Shown here: positions 53,283 to 61,664 of the stretch, one piece after another | Layout of the letters: each line of letters begins with the position of its first letter | Position numbering within the stretch: the first letter of the stretch is position 1 | Assembly: GCA_036768485.1 (NCBI GenBank) | Contig: JAVLUZ010000841.1 | Coordinates: 22,501-86,500 of the forward strand | From: Mermis nigrescens | Lineage: Eukaryota; Nematoda; Enoplea; Mermithida; Mermithidae | DNA length: 64,000 bases | Direction: 5' to 3' | Position numbers and translations under genes: made by a program | Notes under the pieces: generated by a model | What the model was told of the DNA's origin: nothing | Seen by the model: only the letters and a program-made list of their open reading frames with translations | Database searches by the model: none

Positions 53283-53813
53283 ATGGAGATTTGCAATCAC
53301 ATTGCGAGTATGCGATGTACTTGCTTTCTCAATTTGACCATTATTGCGTCAACCTATGCTGACAGGGTCAAATATCAGCCGGGTCGTTTTCCTGGTCTTA
53401 GCCTGAAATTCCAAAATCCGAAAGCTACGGTGCTCGCGTTCAAATCTGGCAAATTGGTGTGCACAGGGACTAAAAACGAAGATGAAGCCCGCGAAACTTT
53501 TAAAAAAATGCAGTGTCTCCTGAAAATAATTTATCCGAAAATCAAAATTCAAAACTTTGTGGTTCACAATTACGTCGGATCGAATAAATGCGGCCATCGT
53601 GTATATTTGAGAGACGTTTATGAGAAATGTCGTCCTAAATGCGTATATGAACCCGAACTGTTTCCTGGTTTGAAATTATCCTTAAATAATCGTGTCACTG
53701 TTATCATTTTTACTTCGGGTAAATTTTTTGTGACCGGATCGAAATATCGCAGTGACGTGTTTCGTGCTGATGAAATTGTTCAGAATATTTTGAGTTCGTG
53801 TAAACTTGATTGA
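53283..53813 (+). CDS. TATA-binding-protein (TBP) homologue, left arm
   Basis: A 176-residue protein that is essentially just the two-repeat TBP core saddle. Repeat 1 has RFPGL, then LAFKSGKLVCTGTK (about 51-64). Repeat 2 begins IQNFVVHN (about 89), then YEPELFPGL (122-130) and IIFTSGKFFVTGSK (141-154). All four DNA-intercalating phenylalanines have counterparts: F36, F53, F127 and F143. I chose ATG 53283. The frame is open seven codons earlier, but only with TTG. Eukaryotic TBPs have a core of about 180 residues plus a variable N terminus, which is absent here. It probably recognises the TATAAATA boxes of the element. Residue 6 is His here and Leu in the right arm. Confidence 0.9.
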   Translation: MEICNHIASMRCTCFLNLTIIASTYADRVKYQPGRFPGLSLKFQNPKATVLAFKSGKLVCTGTKNEDEARETFKKMQCLLKIIYPKIKIQNFVVHNYVGSNKCGHRVYLRDVYEKCRPKCVYEPELFPGLKLSLNNRVTVIIFTSGKFFVTGSKYRSDVFRADEIVQNILSSCKLD

Positions 53814-53835
53814 TTCAAAAATAAATTTTTAGATC

Positions 53836-54009
53836 ATGGAAACTACGATTCTACTCGCTGATCATTTCGACGCGTCCGAAATTACAATTAGAATAATTCA
53901 CGATTATTTGATTATCGAAGCAGAAAAATTCATGGGCCTCAAAGGTGTCAATTTTTCACGATATGCAATTTTTGTACACGTACTTGAATTGCGTATCGTG
54001 AAAAATTGA
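53836..54009 (+). pseudogene. ORF truncated at the palindrome axis, left arm
   Basis: The frame starts at ATG 53836 (METTILLADHFDASEI) and runs 57 codons across the axis, ending in the complementary strand of the same gene. Only about the first 44 residues belong to the original gene; the rest is read through the fold-back. I do not recognise the family. The missing remainder marks where the parental element was cut. Confidence 0.6.
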
Positions 54010-54121
54010 CACCTTTGAGGCCCATGAATTTTTCTGCTTCGATAATCAAATAATCGTGAATTATTCTAATTGTAATTTCGGACGCGTCGAAATGATCAGC
54101 GAGTAGAATCGTAGTTTCCAT
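53948..54121 (-). pseudogene. ORF truncated at the palindrome axis, right arm
   Basis: Counterpart of 53836-54009 on the other strand, overlapping it by 62 bp. The first 44 or so residues agree. The tails differ because the 20-nt centre is not symmetric. Both tails are artefacts of the fold-back. Confidence 0.6.
53969..53988. other. Palindrome centre (asymmetric 20-nt spacer)
   Basis: The sequence between the arms is tttttgtacacgtacttgaa. It is not self-complementary overall but contains GTAC on each side of the axis (53974-53977 and 53980-53983). Such short inverted matches could have primed fold-back synthesis or been the joint of an intra-strand switch. Confidence 0.75.
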
Positions 54122-54143
54122 GATCTAAAAATTTATTTTTGAA

Positions 54144-54674
54144 TCAATCAAGTTTACACGAACTCAAAATATTCTGAACAATTTCATCAGCACGAAACAC
54201 GTCACTGCGATATTTCGATCCGGTCACAAAAAATTTACCCGAAGTAAAAATGATAACAGTGACACGATTATTTAAGGATAATTTCAAACCAGGAAACAGT
54301 TCGGGTTCATATACGCATTTAGGACGACATTTCTCATAAACGTCTCTCAAATATACACGATGGCCGCATTTATTCGATCCGACGTAATTGTGAACCACAA
54401 AGTTTTGAATTTTGATTTTCGGATAAATTATTTTCAGGAGACACTGCATTTTTTTAAAAGTTTCGCGGGCTTCATCTTCGTTTTTAGTCCCTGTGCACAC
54501 CAATTTGCCAGATTTGAACGCGAGCACCGTAGCTTTCGGATTTTGGAATTTCAGGCTAAGACCAGGAAAACGACCCGGCTGATATTTGACCCTGTCAGCA
54601 TAGGTTGACGCAATAATGGTCAAATTGAGAAAGCAAGTACATCGCATACTCGCAATGAGATTGCAAATCTCCAT
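54144..54674 (-). CDS. TBP homologue, right arm
   Basis: Mirror copy of 53283-53813 from ATG 54674, 176 residues, with all four intercalating Phe positions and both SGK...TG.K strands kept. The only protein difference is Leu instead of His at residue 6 (nucleotide 54658). The TATAAATA box is at 54699-54706. Confidence 0.9.
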   Translation of the reverse strand: MEICNLIASMRCTCFLNLTIIASTYADRVKYQPGRFPGLSLKFQNPKATVLAFKSGKLVCTGTKNEDEARETFKKMQCLLKIIYPKIKIQNFVVHNYVGSNKCGHRVYLRDVYEKCRPKCVYEPELFPGLKLSLNNRVTVIIFTSGKFFVTGSKYRSDVFRADEIVQNILSSCKLD

Positions 54675-54691
54675 AATGACAACATTGAGTG

Positions 54692-55153
54692 TCAATTGTA
54701 TTTATAGGGGTGCTTGTTGGCAATTTTCCAAGTCAGCAAATCTTTTTTCAGTTTACCGCGCGGCTCATACATGAAAAAAACGTCATCAGATTGAAGGTCT
54801 AATCTTTTCTTGAGTTTGCCACCACCTCCAATATCAAATTCGAAAAATTTTTCCTTCTTTTTCGGCGGTCTACCCCTTTTTTTATCAACTGTAGGCGTAG
54901 GTATCACTTGAACGCTAATTGGTTTACTTGCAGCTTTTTGTCTTTGTTCCTCTAAAACTGTCTGTGTGTGCATCGCATCTACATACATTTTTGCTTTTTG
55001 CTCGTCGTCATGTTTTTTACTTTCGAGAATTTTTTCCTTCTCTGTTTCTAAATCTACCTGTGCTTTAACTAACGGATCTTCAGTGATTTTCGATTTTTTA
55101 AGTAGAGATTGGTAAAACTCATCAGGTATGACGAACATTTTGCGGACATTCAT
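54692..55153 (-). CDS. AT-hook protein, intact, right arm
   Basis: Full 153-residue version. The run of seven A at 54774-54780 keeps the frame, so the protein continues past the Gly-rich part into a basic C terminus ending HPYKYN. The AT-hook KKRGRPPKKK is at residues 91-100. This copy shows that the left-arm frame ending at 53192 is a recent lesion. It overlaps the 109-residue gene by 4 nt (ATGA). Confidence 0.78.
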   Translation of the reverse strand: MNVRKMFVIPDEFYQSLLKKSKITEDPLVKAQVDLETEKEKILESKKHDDEQKAKMYVDAMHTQTVLEEQRQKAASKPISVQVIPTPTVDKKRGRPPKKKEKFFEFDIGGGGKLKKRLDLQSDDVFFMYEPRGKLKKDLLTWKIANKHPYKYN

Positions 55154-55479
55154 TTTTTCAATGCTTCTTGAAGAGCCGGAAATAAATTAGAAATAAATTC
55201 CGCAGATTCCGTTTCCAAAACTTTTTGTTTATCCGTTTTACGAGTTCCGGGCAATGCTAACAAGTACAAACTTGTTTCGTACTTTTGACAAAAATCTGAT
55301 TGTTTCGCACAGAAAGTACCGTTTAGTAAATGTCTAACTGTTTGCGTAAGCACTGAGAAAAATTCTGTCGGTGCTTGCCTAATTAGCGCGACTCTTAATC
55401 TCTTCGATGTACTTTTGTCACCCAGCAATTTAAAGTATGGTTCACTTATTTGAATCTCTGTTTTTGCTTTAGAAGTCAT
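55150..55479 (-). CDS. 109-residue small Polinton-type protein, right arm
   Basis: Same protein as 52477-52806, with no amino-acid difference. Box TATAAATA at 55507-55514, and ATGA overlap with the AT-hook gene. Confidence 0.65.
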   Translation of the reverse strand: MTSKAKTEIQISEPYFKLLGDKSTSKRLRVALIRQAPTEFFSVLTQTVRHLLNGTFCAKQSDFCQKYETSLYLLALPGTRKTDKQKVLETESAEFISNLFPALQEALKK

Positions 55480-55509
55480 TTTTCGACTTTTTTTAAAATT
55501 AATTCATAT

Positions 55510-56164
55510 TTATAAACATGGGCGCCATATAACCATTGGCCATTCGTCGACAAAAATATTGGTTCGAAGACGATCCTGGATCCTATTAGCGAATACGTCA
55601 ACGAGTAGGCAATTATAAGGTTTTTCTTCCATTGCTTTTTGATACGCTATTTTTAGCGGACCCTTACTGCCATAAAGCTGATGATTTAGAGTTTCAAGAA
55701 CATTCAAATGGGGTGTTTTGGTTAAAATAAAATAGTGCGTGTTTCTGTTGATCGTCGTCGCCATTGGTCCTTTGAAAAACAAATTCTGGGTTATGAAAAA
55801 ATTTACCATGTTTTTGTGATGACCGTACACGGTGAAAAGACGAGCAAAATCTTCGTTTTTGACAGCTGCGTCAGCTAAATCATCGGCTATACACACATTT
55901 ACTTTTTCGTCGTCAATACTGTTTTCAATTTTTTCCATGTTTAAGCCTTGGGAAAATGTGATTTCGGGGAATTCGTTTAGAAAATCTTCAAAAAGGGGCT
56001 GCCAAATATGATAAAAGTATAAAATTTTCCCCCTTTTCGTTTTAAATGGCCACTGTCTTAAAAGTTTTAGCAAAAACCATGTCTTTCCGCTCCCCGTTGC
56101 CCCTGTAATAACGAAATTGGCAGGGGTGCGTAAAAATTTGAATGTCTTGACTGATTTCTTCCAT
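55510..56164 (-). CDS. Genome-packaging ATPase, frame break at N terminus, right arm
   Basis: Mirror of 51792-52446. Walker A is at 56080-56103, and the first in-frame Met (56073) again falls after Walker A. The ATG overlapping the protease stop (56164) is in the other frame. The break is identical to that of the left arm, so it is older than the palindrome, or it has been copied between arms, or it is functional. Confidence 0.83.
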
Positions 56165-56655
56165 CACTCGCAAATCGAAACTTTAATTCTATATCGTTTT
56201 TTAAACCAGTCGCAAATCAATTTATCATTTAACGATCGATTATTTGAAAAGTAGCATAAAATGCTATTTATAGTGTAATTTTGAGAAAGCTTATACGCTG
56301 CAAAGAGGCAGTACATACCGCATATGGACGAAAAGTCAGACTGCAGCGCTTTTTTCACCCCCACGACGTACTGATGGGGGTAAGATGAAAATGATGAAAA
56401 GCGTAGAATGGCTTTTTCTAAACATTTTCCATACTCTTCAGGCTCTTCTCCAAAACTGTCAAAAAATATAATTTTTTCATTTGCGGGTTTAAAGAAGAGA
56501 ACCCAATGCGTCCCTGCACCACGTGTACTATTCACAATAATATAAAACGATTGCTCATTTTTGCCAATTTTTAGGTCGTACACCCCATCGCATGAAAAGA
56601 CGCCTTTGAAATGCCTATCAAATTGGGCTAACGTTCTCAGCTGCCCGGAATTCAT
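56164..56655 (-). CDS. Adenain-like cysteine protease, right arm
   Basis: Identical 163-residue product to the left arm (H50, D66, Q105, C112). One-base overlap with the ATG of the ATPase region at 56164. Confidence 0.92.
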   Translation of the reverse strand: MNSGQLRTLAQFDRHFKGVFSCDGVYDLKIGKNEQSFYIIVNSTRGAGTHWVLFFKPANEKIIFFDSFGEEPEEYGKCLEKAILRFSSFSSYPHQYVVGVKKALQSDFSSICGMYCLFAAYKLSQNYTINSILCYFSNNRSLNDKLICDWFKKRYRIKVSICE

Positions 56656-56659
56656 AATC

Positions 56660-57922
56660 TTAAGGTATATAGTCGAGTATTACATTTCTGTGGTGATCTA
56701 TACTTATAGAATTATCCCACAACATGTAGAAGAACAATGTACAGTAATCACCGAAAGCAGTTGCGGGCCATTGCCCTGTAAACGTTATTACCCCGTTAGA
56801 TTTCGCGGGTATACCCCCTTCTTCAGGGTTCAAATCAAAAGGCAGAATCTGGTGACCTTCATGTAAAAAATCGTCAAAAGATATTCCAGTGTCCGAGTAC
56901 GTGTAAAGTTTTTGAACTATTCTTAGCGAATTTAGATACGGATCAATAAGAGATTCGTTGGGGGTATAGGGCAGGGGTGGAAACAAACGTCCATTAACCT
57001 GTATTTGAGCACTAATACATTTTATTAGTGATAACAAAAACGGATTTGCGACATAAGAACCTAAAACAGAAGATGACCTTACTAGCGTAATAATAATCAA
57101 GCGGGGTATTTGACCACTATTTAAAACAAAATTAGATAAATGGGTTTGAGCAGGTGCTAGTTGCGTACTCCTTACTGTAGCGCGATTGATAGGGTACAAT
57201 GCAGGTTTTTGTTGTAGGGAACGCTCTATACCTAAAATTGTACTACTAGATATATACATGCGCCTGACTTTCAGCATAATTTTCGTAATTATTATTTTTT
57301 CACTAGGTGTTGCTGTCCCTGAAAGCAAGTGAAACGATGTAGGAGTGGGCACTAAAGTTAAAGAAAATTTCACACCCGGAATAATTAATTTCGATTGCAG
57401 TAAAAAATCACAGTGTATTCGTCCCGCCATTTCAACAACATTGCTTTCTGCGAATTTGACTACGCGTTTATCGAATGCGGGGTTACTTCCTGCTACAGTA
57501 GCATTAAACATACCCGATTGCTCCTTGTAAAACATTTGTGGTATACCTACTGCCCCATTTTTAGCAGCTGAGGAGTATGTAAAATTTGTTTCTATATAAG
57601 CCCAATACGGATACGTGTTAGTTGCTTGACTAACTATCACGTTATTCACTTTTAATACAATATCGCGAAAAAATGCGTGCAATGTCAAGTTAACGGGTGC
57701 TACGCGGGCTGCTTTATATAATTTTGATCCATCCGCTTTAACTACTTTTGCACGGATTTTTAATAAAAAGTTGGGGTCCTTAAGCTGTGTCCACGATTCG
57801 GGAATATCAAATTGAATCGGTTCTTCTGCTATTAATGGACCTATAGGATAATACTCAACTTCATTTTCAGCTACAATAGAAACGGCCTGTTTTTCAACAA
57901 ATTCTGCCTTATTTTTTGACAT
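56660..57922 (-). CDS. Double-jelly-roll major capsid protein, right arm
   Basis: Identical 420-residue product to 50034-51296. The two TATAAATA boxes are mirrored at 57977-57984 and 58013-58020. Two intact, identical major capsid genes in one insertion is unusual and comes from the palindrome. Confidence 0.9.
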   Translation of the reverse strand: MSKNKAEFVEKQAVSIVAENEVEYYPIGPLIAEEPIQFDIPESWTQLKDPNFLLKIRAKVVKADGSKLYKAARVAPVNLTLHAFFRDIVLKVNNVIVSQATNTYPYWAYIETNFTYSSAAKNGAVGIPQMFYKEQSGMFNATVAGSNPAFDKRVVKFAESNVVEMAGRIHCDFLLQSKLIIPGVKFSLTLVPTPTSFHLLSGTATPSEKIIITKIMLKVRRMYISSSTILGIERSLQQKPALYPINRATVRSTQLAPAQTHLSNFVLNSGQIPRLIIITLVRSSSVLGSYVANPFLLSLIKCISAQIQVNGRLFPPLPYTPNESLIDPYLNSLRIVQKLYTYSDTGISFDDFLHEGHQILPFDLNPEEGGIPAKSNGVITFTGQWPATAFGDYCTLFFYMLWDNSISIDHHRNVILDYIP

Positions 57923-58169
57923 ATTTAGAATTTCTCAATGCAAATAGATGATGCAATTTTTTAGATCTACTTTGCCTATTTATAGACTTTTTACATTGTC
58001 GTTTCTTTTTCTTATTTATAAACTTTTTCTTCCCTCCACCTACACTTGGGGGTCTTTTTGCCTTTCGTTTTCTGTACCGTCTTACAGTAACTGGTGCTTT
58101 TTGGGGTTCGGCAGTAGTCATCATCGTGATTCCTGACGGCTGACGTGCAGAAAAAGGTTGAATAGACAT
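57909..58169 (-). CDS. Very basic core-like protein, right arm
   Basis: Identical to 49787-50047, with the same overlaps with the minor capsid gene (to 58169) and the major capsid start (57922). Confidence 0.7.
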   Translation of the reverse strand: MSIQPFSARQPSGITMMTTAEPQKAPVTVRRYRKRKAKRPPSVGGGKKKFINKKKKRQCKKSINRQSRSKKLHHLFALRNSKYVKK

Positions 58170-58914
58170 TTTTACAATATCGCAGATCTTTTAAAGGCAA
58201 CTGTAGAATTATTGGATCCGACAGCAAAAAACTATAGTTGTCTGTATTTTTTATAGCTATAGATATCGATGATACGTAGCTTTGAAGTACTTTATAATAG
58301 GAAACATTTTCATATTTATAGCTTACGAGATGCGGCGTTGGCTGAAAGACATCCACGCAGATTATTTGAGAACAGTACGCGCTGGGTACAACAAGATCAG
58401 ATTCGACCAAAAAGACGGGGTTGATCCAAACACGACGCTCACCCCTGACGACAAAGTTTTTAGTGGGGAACACGTTTGGGTAAATTGTGTCTATATTTAA
58501 ACCTAATAATTTTGTCAAGTAAGGCGAATTTATTTGTACTTGAGTGTTTTTAATATTCAGAACTGCGTAATTATCAGGTGTAATACTCAGGTGAACGTCA
58601 TTCCGAATACTTTCTGGTAACGCCTGATTAAACATTTGTACCAAATCTGCAATGCTAGATGGAAAATTTTTTGGTTCAATATCAAATTTTTTCATAATCA
58701 TTTTTTCGTCAGGTTTATCAGGCGAAAGATAACTGACAGAATTGGGGGTCGTAAAAGGCGATTTTAGAATAATTTGTTTTACACCCATTTCCCATTCGCC
58801 CGTAAATTCTAGGGGCTTTTTCAGCTGGAGAGTATACGTTCCATTGTTTTTCATAGCCTTTGTAGATTCGAAAAATAGATAAAAGTCGCCAGGACCTGTT
58901 CTGAAATCATCCAT
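58012..58914 (-). CDS. Minor capsid (penton-like) protein, right arm
   Basis: Identical 300-residue product to 49042-49944, preceded by the box at 58945-58952. Confidence 0.8.
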   Translation of the reverse strand: MDDFRTGPGDFYLFFESTKAMKNNGTYTLQLKKPLEFTGEWEMGVKQIILKSPFTTPNSVSYLSPDKPDEKMIMKKFDIEPKNFPSSIADLVQMFNQALPESIRNDVHLSITPDNYAVLNIKNTQVQINSPYLTKLLGLNIDTIYPNVFPTKNFVVRGERRVWINPVFLVESDLVVPSAYCSQIICVDVFQPTPHLVSYKYENVSYYKVLQSYVSSISIAIKNTDNYSFLLSDPIILQLPLKDLRYCKNVYSTFFCTSAVRNHDDDYCRTPKSTSYCKTVQKTKGKKTPKCRWREEKVYK

Positions 58915-58947
58915 TTTGATTGTTACAACATATGTATGACTTTATAT

Positions 58948-59139
58948 TTATAACTTTACAACGTTTGACACCCATGAATCAAATTTAGGAGGGTAACCAC
59001 GCCACCGCACTAAATAATCAGTCTTTCCTGCCCGCTTTCTCGTTTTCAATATTTTCTCAATAATAAACACATCTTTAGCAGACGTATCAATTTTCTGCAT
59101 TTCAGTTTCATAGAAAATACCCTCCAATTTTTCGCCCAT
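58948..59139 (-). CDS. Chromodomain segment of the integrase, right arm
   Basis: Same 63-residue frame as 48817-49008, again out of frame with the catalytic part. The run of five G at 59161-59165 is the complement of the left-arm C-run, so the break is shared. Confidence 0.85.
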   Translation of the reverse strand: MGEKLEGIFYETEMQKIDTSAKDVFIIEKILKTRKRAGKTDYLVRWRGYPPKFDSWVSNVVKL

Positions 59140-59147
59140 CTGATCTT

Positions 59148-59996
59148 CTAGCGTGTAAACGGGGGAGTGCGTGCAAATCTTTCTTTTACAACGAAATATT
59201 CTTCAGTCCAGTTTGGCCAAAATCCTTTTTCGAACGTGCGTTTCACTTTACTTATTCGCACTTTGTCGCCTACAATAAATTTAAACTGTACGGGCTCGCC
59301 GCGAGGCTCTATTCTAAACGCTTTATTCAAAATTTCGCGCTCGTTTTTTTCATTTACGTTTGATGGAGCCACACCAATAGTTCTATGAACAGAATTATTG
59401 TAATTTTTCACGAGTTTATCTATGATATCAATATACCTATATGTATTATTACGTGTAAAGAAACGCCACATTTTTTCTTTCAAAGTTCTATTGAAACGTT
59501 CAACAACACTTGCTTTCATTTCGCTTTTCGTCGTAAAGAAATTCACATCTTCCGATTTCAGAAAACGTTGAAATTCCTTGCCGGCATCCGTTTGAAGTTT
59601 GTACGGTTTTCGGCCTGACGAATGTAAAATTGACTTAAATGCTTCAAGTACCTCTTTTGAATTTTTGGTCTTTAATGGTACCGACCAGGCGTATTTCGAG
59701 AAAATGTCTATACAATTCAACAAATATTTATACCCGTCATTATGATCAGCCATAGATTGCAAGTCCACCAAATCCCCCTGCCACTGCTCATCCATAGCAC
59801 TCACAATAACTTTATTGCGTTTATAGTGTTTTAAAAGCGGTTTGTGCAGCGAATATGTAGGCTGTTTAGCCAACCATGCTCGTACCTGTTTGAGTTGAAT
59901 GCGGGGGTCATACCTATGGGCTTGGGTGTAAAGCTGATGGGCGCCAGAGTAGCCAGTTTTTGGATCGTAATATAACTTATTTAACACCTTATTCAT
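59148..59996 (-). CDS. Polinton-type DDE integrase, right arm
   Basis: Same 282-residue product from ATG 59996 with D75, D137 and E166. Ends at the same early TAG after the homopolymer run. Confidence 0.9.
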   Translation of the reverse strand: MNKVLNKLYYDPKTGYSGAHQLYTQAHRYDPRIQLKQVRAWLAKQPTYSLHKPLLKHYKRNKVIVSAMDEQWQGDLVDLQSMADHNDGYKYLLNCIDIFSKYAWSVPLKTKNSKEVLEAFKSILHSSGRKPYKLQTDAGKEFQRFLKSEDVNFFTTKSEMKASVVERFNRTLKEKMWRFFTRNNTYRYIDIIDKLVKNYNNSVHRTIGVAPSNVNEKNEREILNKAFRIEPRGEPVQFKFIVGDKVRISKVKRTFEKGFWPNWTEEYFVVKERFARTPPFTR

Positions 59997-60082
59997 TTTG
60001 ATGTATGCATTCTGCACCAATCATCAGTACTTATACATGTCATTGACATGACCTCTCGCTTTTTTCTTTTTTTATTTCATAT

Positions 60083-60406
60083 TTACAACACCATATTAAC
60101 TTTATGCATGATCGCATTATCGTACAAATGCTCCCACATATTTTTCGCGTTAATATCGAAATTTTGCCACAATTCGTACAATGCTTCATTTTCACGATTC
60201 GCCACGCATTTTTTCAAGGTCAGCGCAAACGTCCAGAACGCTTTTCTGTCTTCAAGACGCCGTTCATCCTTAAATTCATCCGTAAGCTGCGTCCAGAAGC
60301 AGTTGCCGATCCGCTCAACCTTCTGTACAGTAATGTAGCGGGATGTCGCTTTGTCAACCAGTTTGTTCACAAAATGACGAAACGCCAATTCGCCAGGTGA
60401 TGACAT
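60083..60406 (-). CDS. 107-residue alpha-helical protein, right arm
   Basis: Identical product to 47549-47872. Just downstream the T6 run (60060-60065) is one base shorter than the left-arm A7 run, a noncoding difference. Confidence 0.7.
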   Translation of the reverse strand: MSSPGELAFRHFVNKLVDKATSRYITVQKVERIGNCFWTQLTDEFKDERRLEDRKAFWTFALTLKKCVANRENEALYELWQNFDINAKNMWEHLYDNAIMHKVNMVL

Positions 60407-60499
60407 TTTCAGCGAATTGCAGTAGTCGTAGCAGATAAAAATAATATAGGCTCAGATAGCACATACGACTATTCATGTTCCTGCTCATATTTATAGACT

Positions 60500-60829
60500 T
60501 TAGTAGTTCGTTTTAGCCTTTTCTTCCTCCTTTACATGCTCCGCATGGCGCATCAGAACACGGCTACCAGCTTCTTGCATAGCCCTATTAAACTCACAGC
60601 ACCGTGGGCATATTTGCACTGTTGCATACCATCTGCCTCCGTTAGTTTCAAAAAAGTCGTGATCCGATGAATTTTTTTGGCAGTAGTAGCACAGGTGAAT
60701 CATTAATGGGTACATGGGGCGCTCCAAGTTCCGCCCCCACAATTGGATGGGTGGCCTGATTGCCCTCCCATACGGTTTCTTCTCCTCATCGACATAAGGT
60801 CGTTTGTTTAATTCTTTAAGCTCTTCCAT
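60500..60829 (-). CDS. Small zinc-ribbon-like protein, right arm
   Basis: Identical 109-residue product to 47126-47455 (C47, C50, C74, C77, C78). The box TATAAATA at 60866-60873 precedes it. Confidence 0.75.
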   Translation of the reverse strand: MEELKELNKRPYVDEEKKPYGRAIRPPIQLWGRNLERPMYPLMIHLCYYCQKNSSDHDFFETNGGRWYATVQICPRCCEFNRAMQEAGSRVLMRHAEHVKEEEKAKTNY

Positions 60830-61219
60830 TTTTATATGTTACTGTTTCTTCAAATTCAATTTCCTTATTTATAGATTCATTTATACCTATTTCAGATCGA
60901 GCCTTCCCACGGACGTCTGCAAATCAAGACAGCTCATGATTCGTGATTGTTACTGTATAACATTATACGATTTAAAAGTGTTTGATTTATACTTTACGCA
61001 GAAAGAGGTGTTAAGTTGAGTGTAGCGTGCAACGGGTGAAAAAATTGGAAAGTAATGTAAAAATAATATTAAGCAATGTAAAAAAACGAAAGAAATTTGA
61101 CGGTAAGCGAAAAATAAAAAAGTAGTGTAAAGTTAGTAAATGGTGAAAGATGCTTTTTTTCGGTAAAACCTGAAAAACTAAATTAGTAAAACGAAAATAT
61201 GATGTCATTGGTCGGTCTT

Positions 61220-61554
61220 CTGGCACAGGTCGGTCTTCTAGGGCGCGGGAGGGGGTCCCCATCCCCTAGGGCTGCCCCCCACGGCTGCTCCCTGCCCCCG
61301 CGGCTCTTCGCTAGGGCTGCTCCCATTCCCTATGGCTGCTCCAAGTCCACTCCCCATGGCTCCACTCATTCCCCAGGGCTGCTCCCAACGGCTGCTCCCT
61401 GACCCCCACGGCTGCTCCCTAGGGTTGCTCCCCACGGCTCCCTGACCCCCACGGCTGCTCCCTGACCCCGCTCCCTTCGCTAGGGCTGCTCCCTACCACC
61501 AAGACCACTCCCTAAGGCTGCTCCCCTGGCTCCTACTCTCGGTCCTATCAACAC
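61220..61554 (-). repeat. C-rich degenerate tandem array near the right terminus
   Basis: Mirror of 46400-46735 (units CTGCTCCCTAGGGCTGCTCC). The AA/GG difference with the left arm falls here (61505-61506). Confidence 0.7.
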
Positions 61555-61658
61555 AGGTACCGCGTTTGGCTATACTGCCTATGCTTTATCAAGAGCTGCC
61601 TATCTTATAACATGGGCTATGTTATAACGTTACATCCAGGCTAACACGTATAACTACT

Positions 61659-61664
61659 CCTGTA
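61659..61664 (+). repeat. Target-site duplication CCTGTA, right
   Basis: Exact copy of 46290-46295, directly after the last base of the element. Confidence 0.92.

Larger units (their letters stand above)
46296..53968 (+). repeat. Left arm of the palindrome
   Basis: Each base x pairs with a base at 107954 to 107957 minus x in the right arm. The sum steps by one at three homopolymer length differences (46794-46801, 47890-47896, 53176-53183). Substitutions seen by eye: 46448-46449, 46815, 53299 and 53964. Identity is therefore about 99.9%. Confidence 0.93.
46296..61658. mobile_element. Maverick/Polinton virus-like element, palindromic form, 15363 bp
   Basis: The element starts AGTAG, ends CTACT and is flanked by CCTGTA on both sides, so both ends are precise. 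The ends are inverted repeats that run almost to the centre, giving two arms of about 7.67 kb with the same genes facing inward. The gene set is a Polinton/adintovirus-type structural module: DDE integrase with a chromodomain in another frame, major and minor capsid proteins, cysteine protease and packaging ATPase. To these it adds a TBP homologue. Protein-primed DNA polymerase B, normally present, is absent. Known Polintons have terminal repeats of roughly 0.1-1 kb, so whole-length arms are exceptional. I infer that a fold-back replication product was integrated. Confidence 0.93.
53989..61658 (-). repeat. Right arm of the palindrome
   Basis: Inverted copy of 46296-53968, ending in CTACT directly before the right CCTGTA. 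It carries the intact version of the AT-hook gene and one-base-shorter homopolymers at all three indels. Confidence 0.93.

Noticed and set aside
46296..61658. The palindrome as a read-hairpin or assembly artefact
   Set aside because: An artefact would be expected to extend into the flank. Here it stops exactly at AG...CT ends with a 6-bp duplication and unrelated flanks, and the arms carry distinct differences. The centre should still be confirmed by spanning reads.
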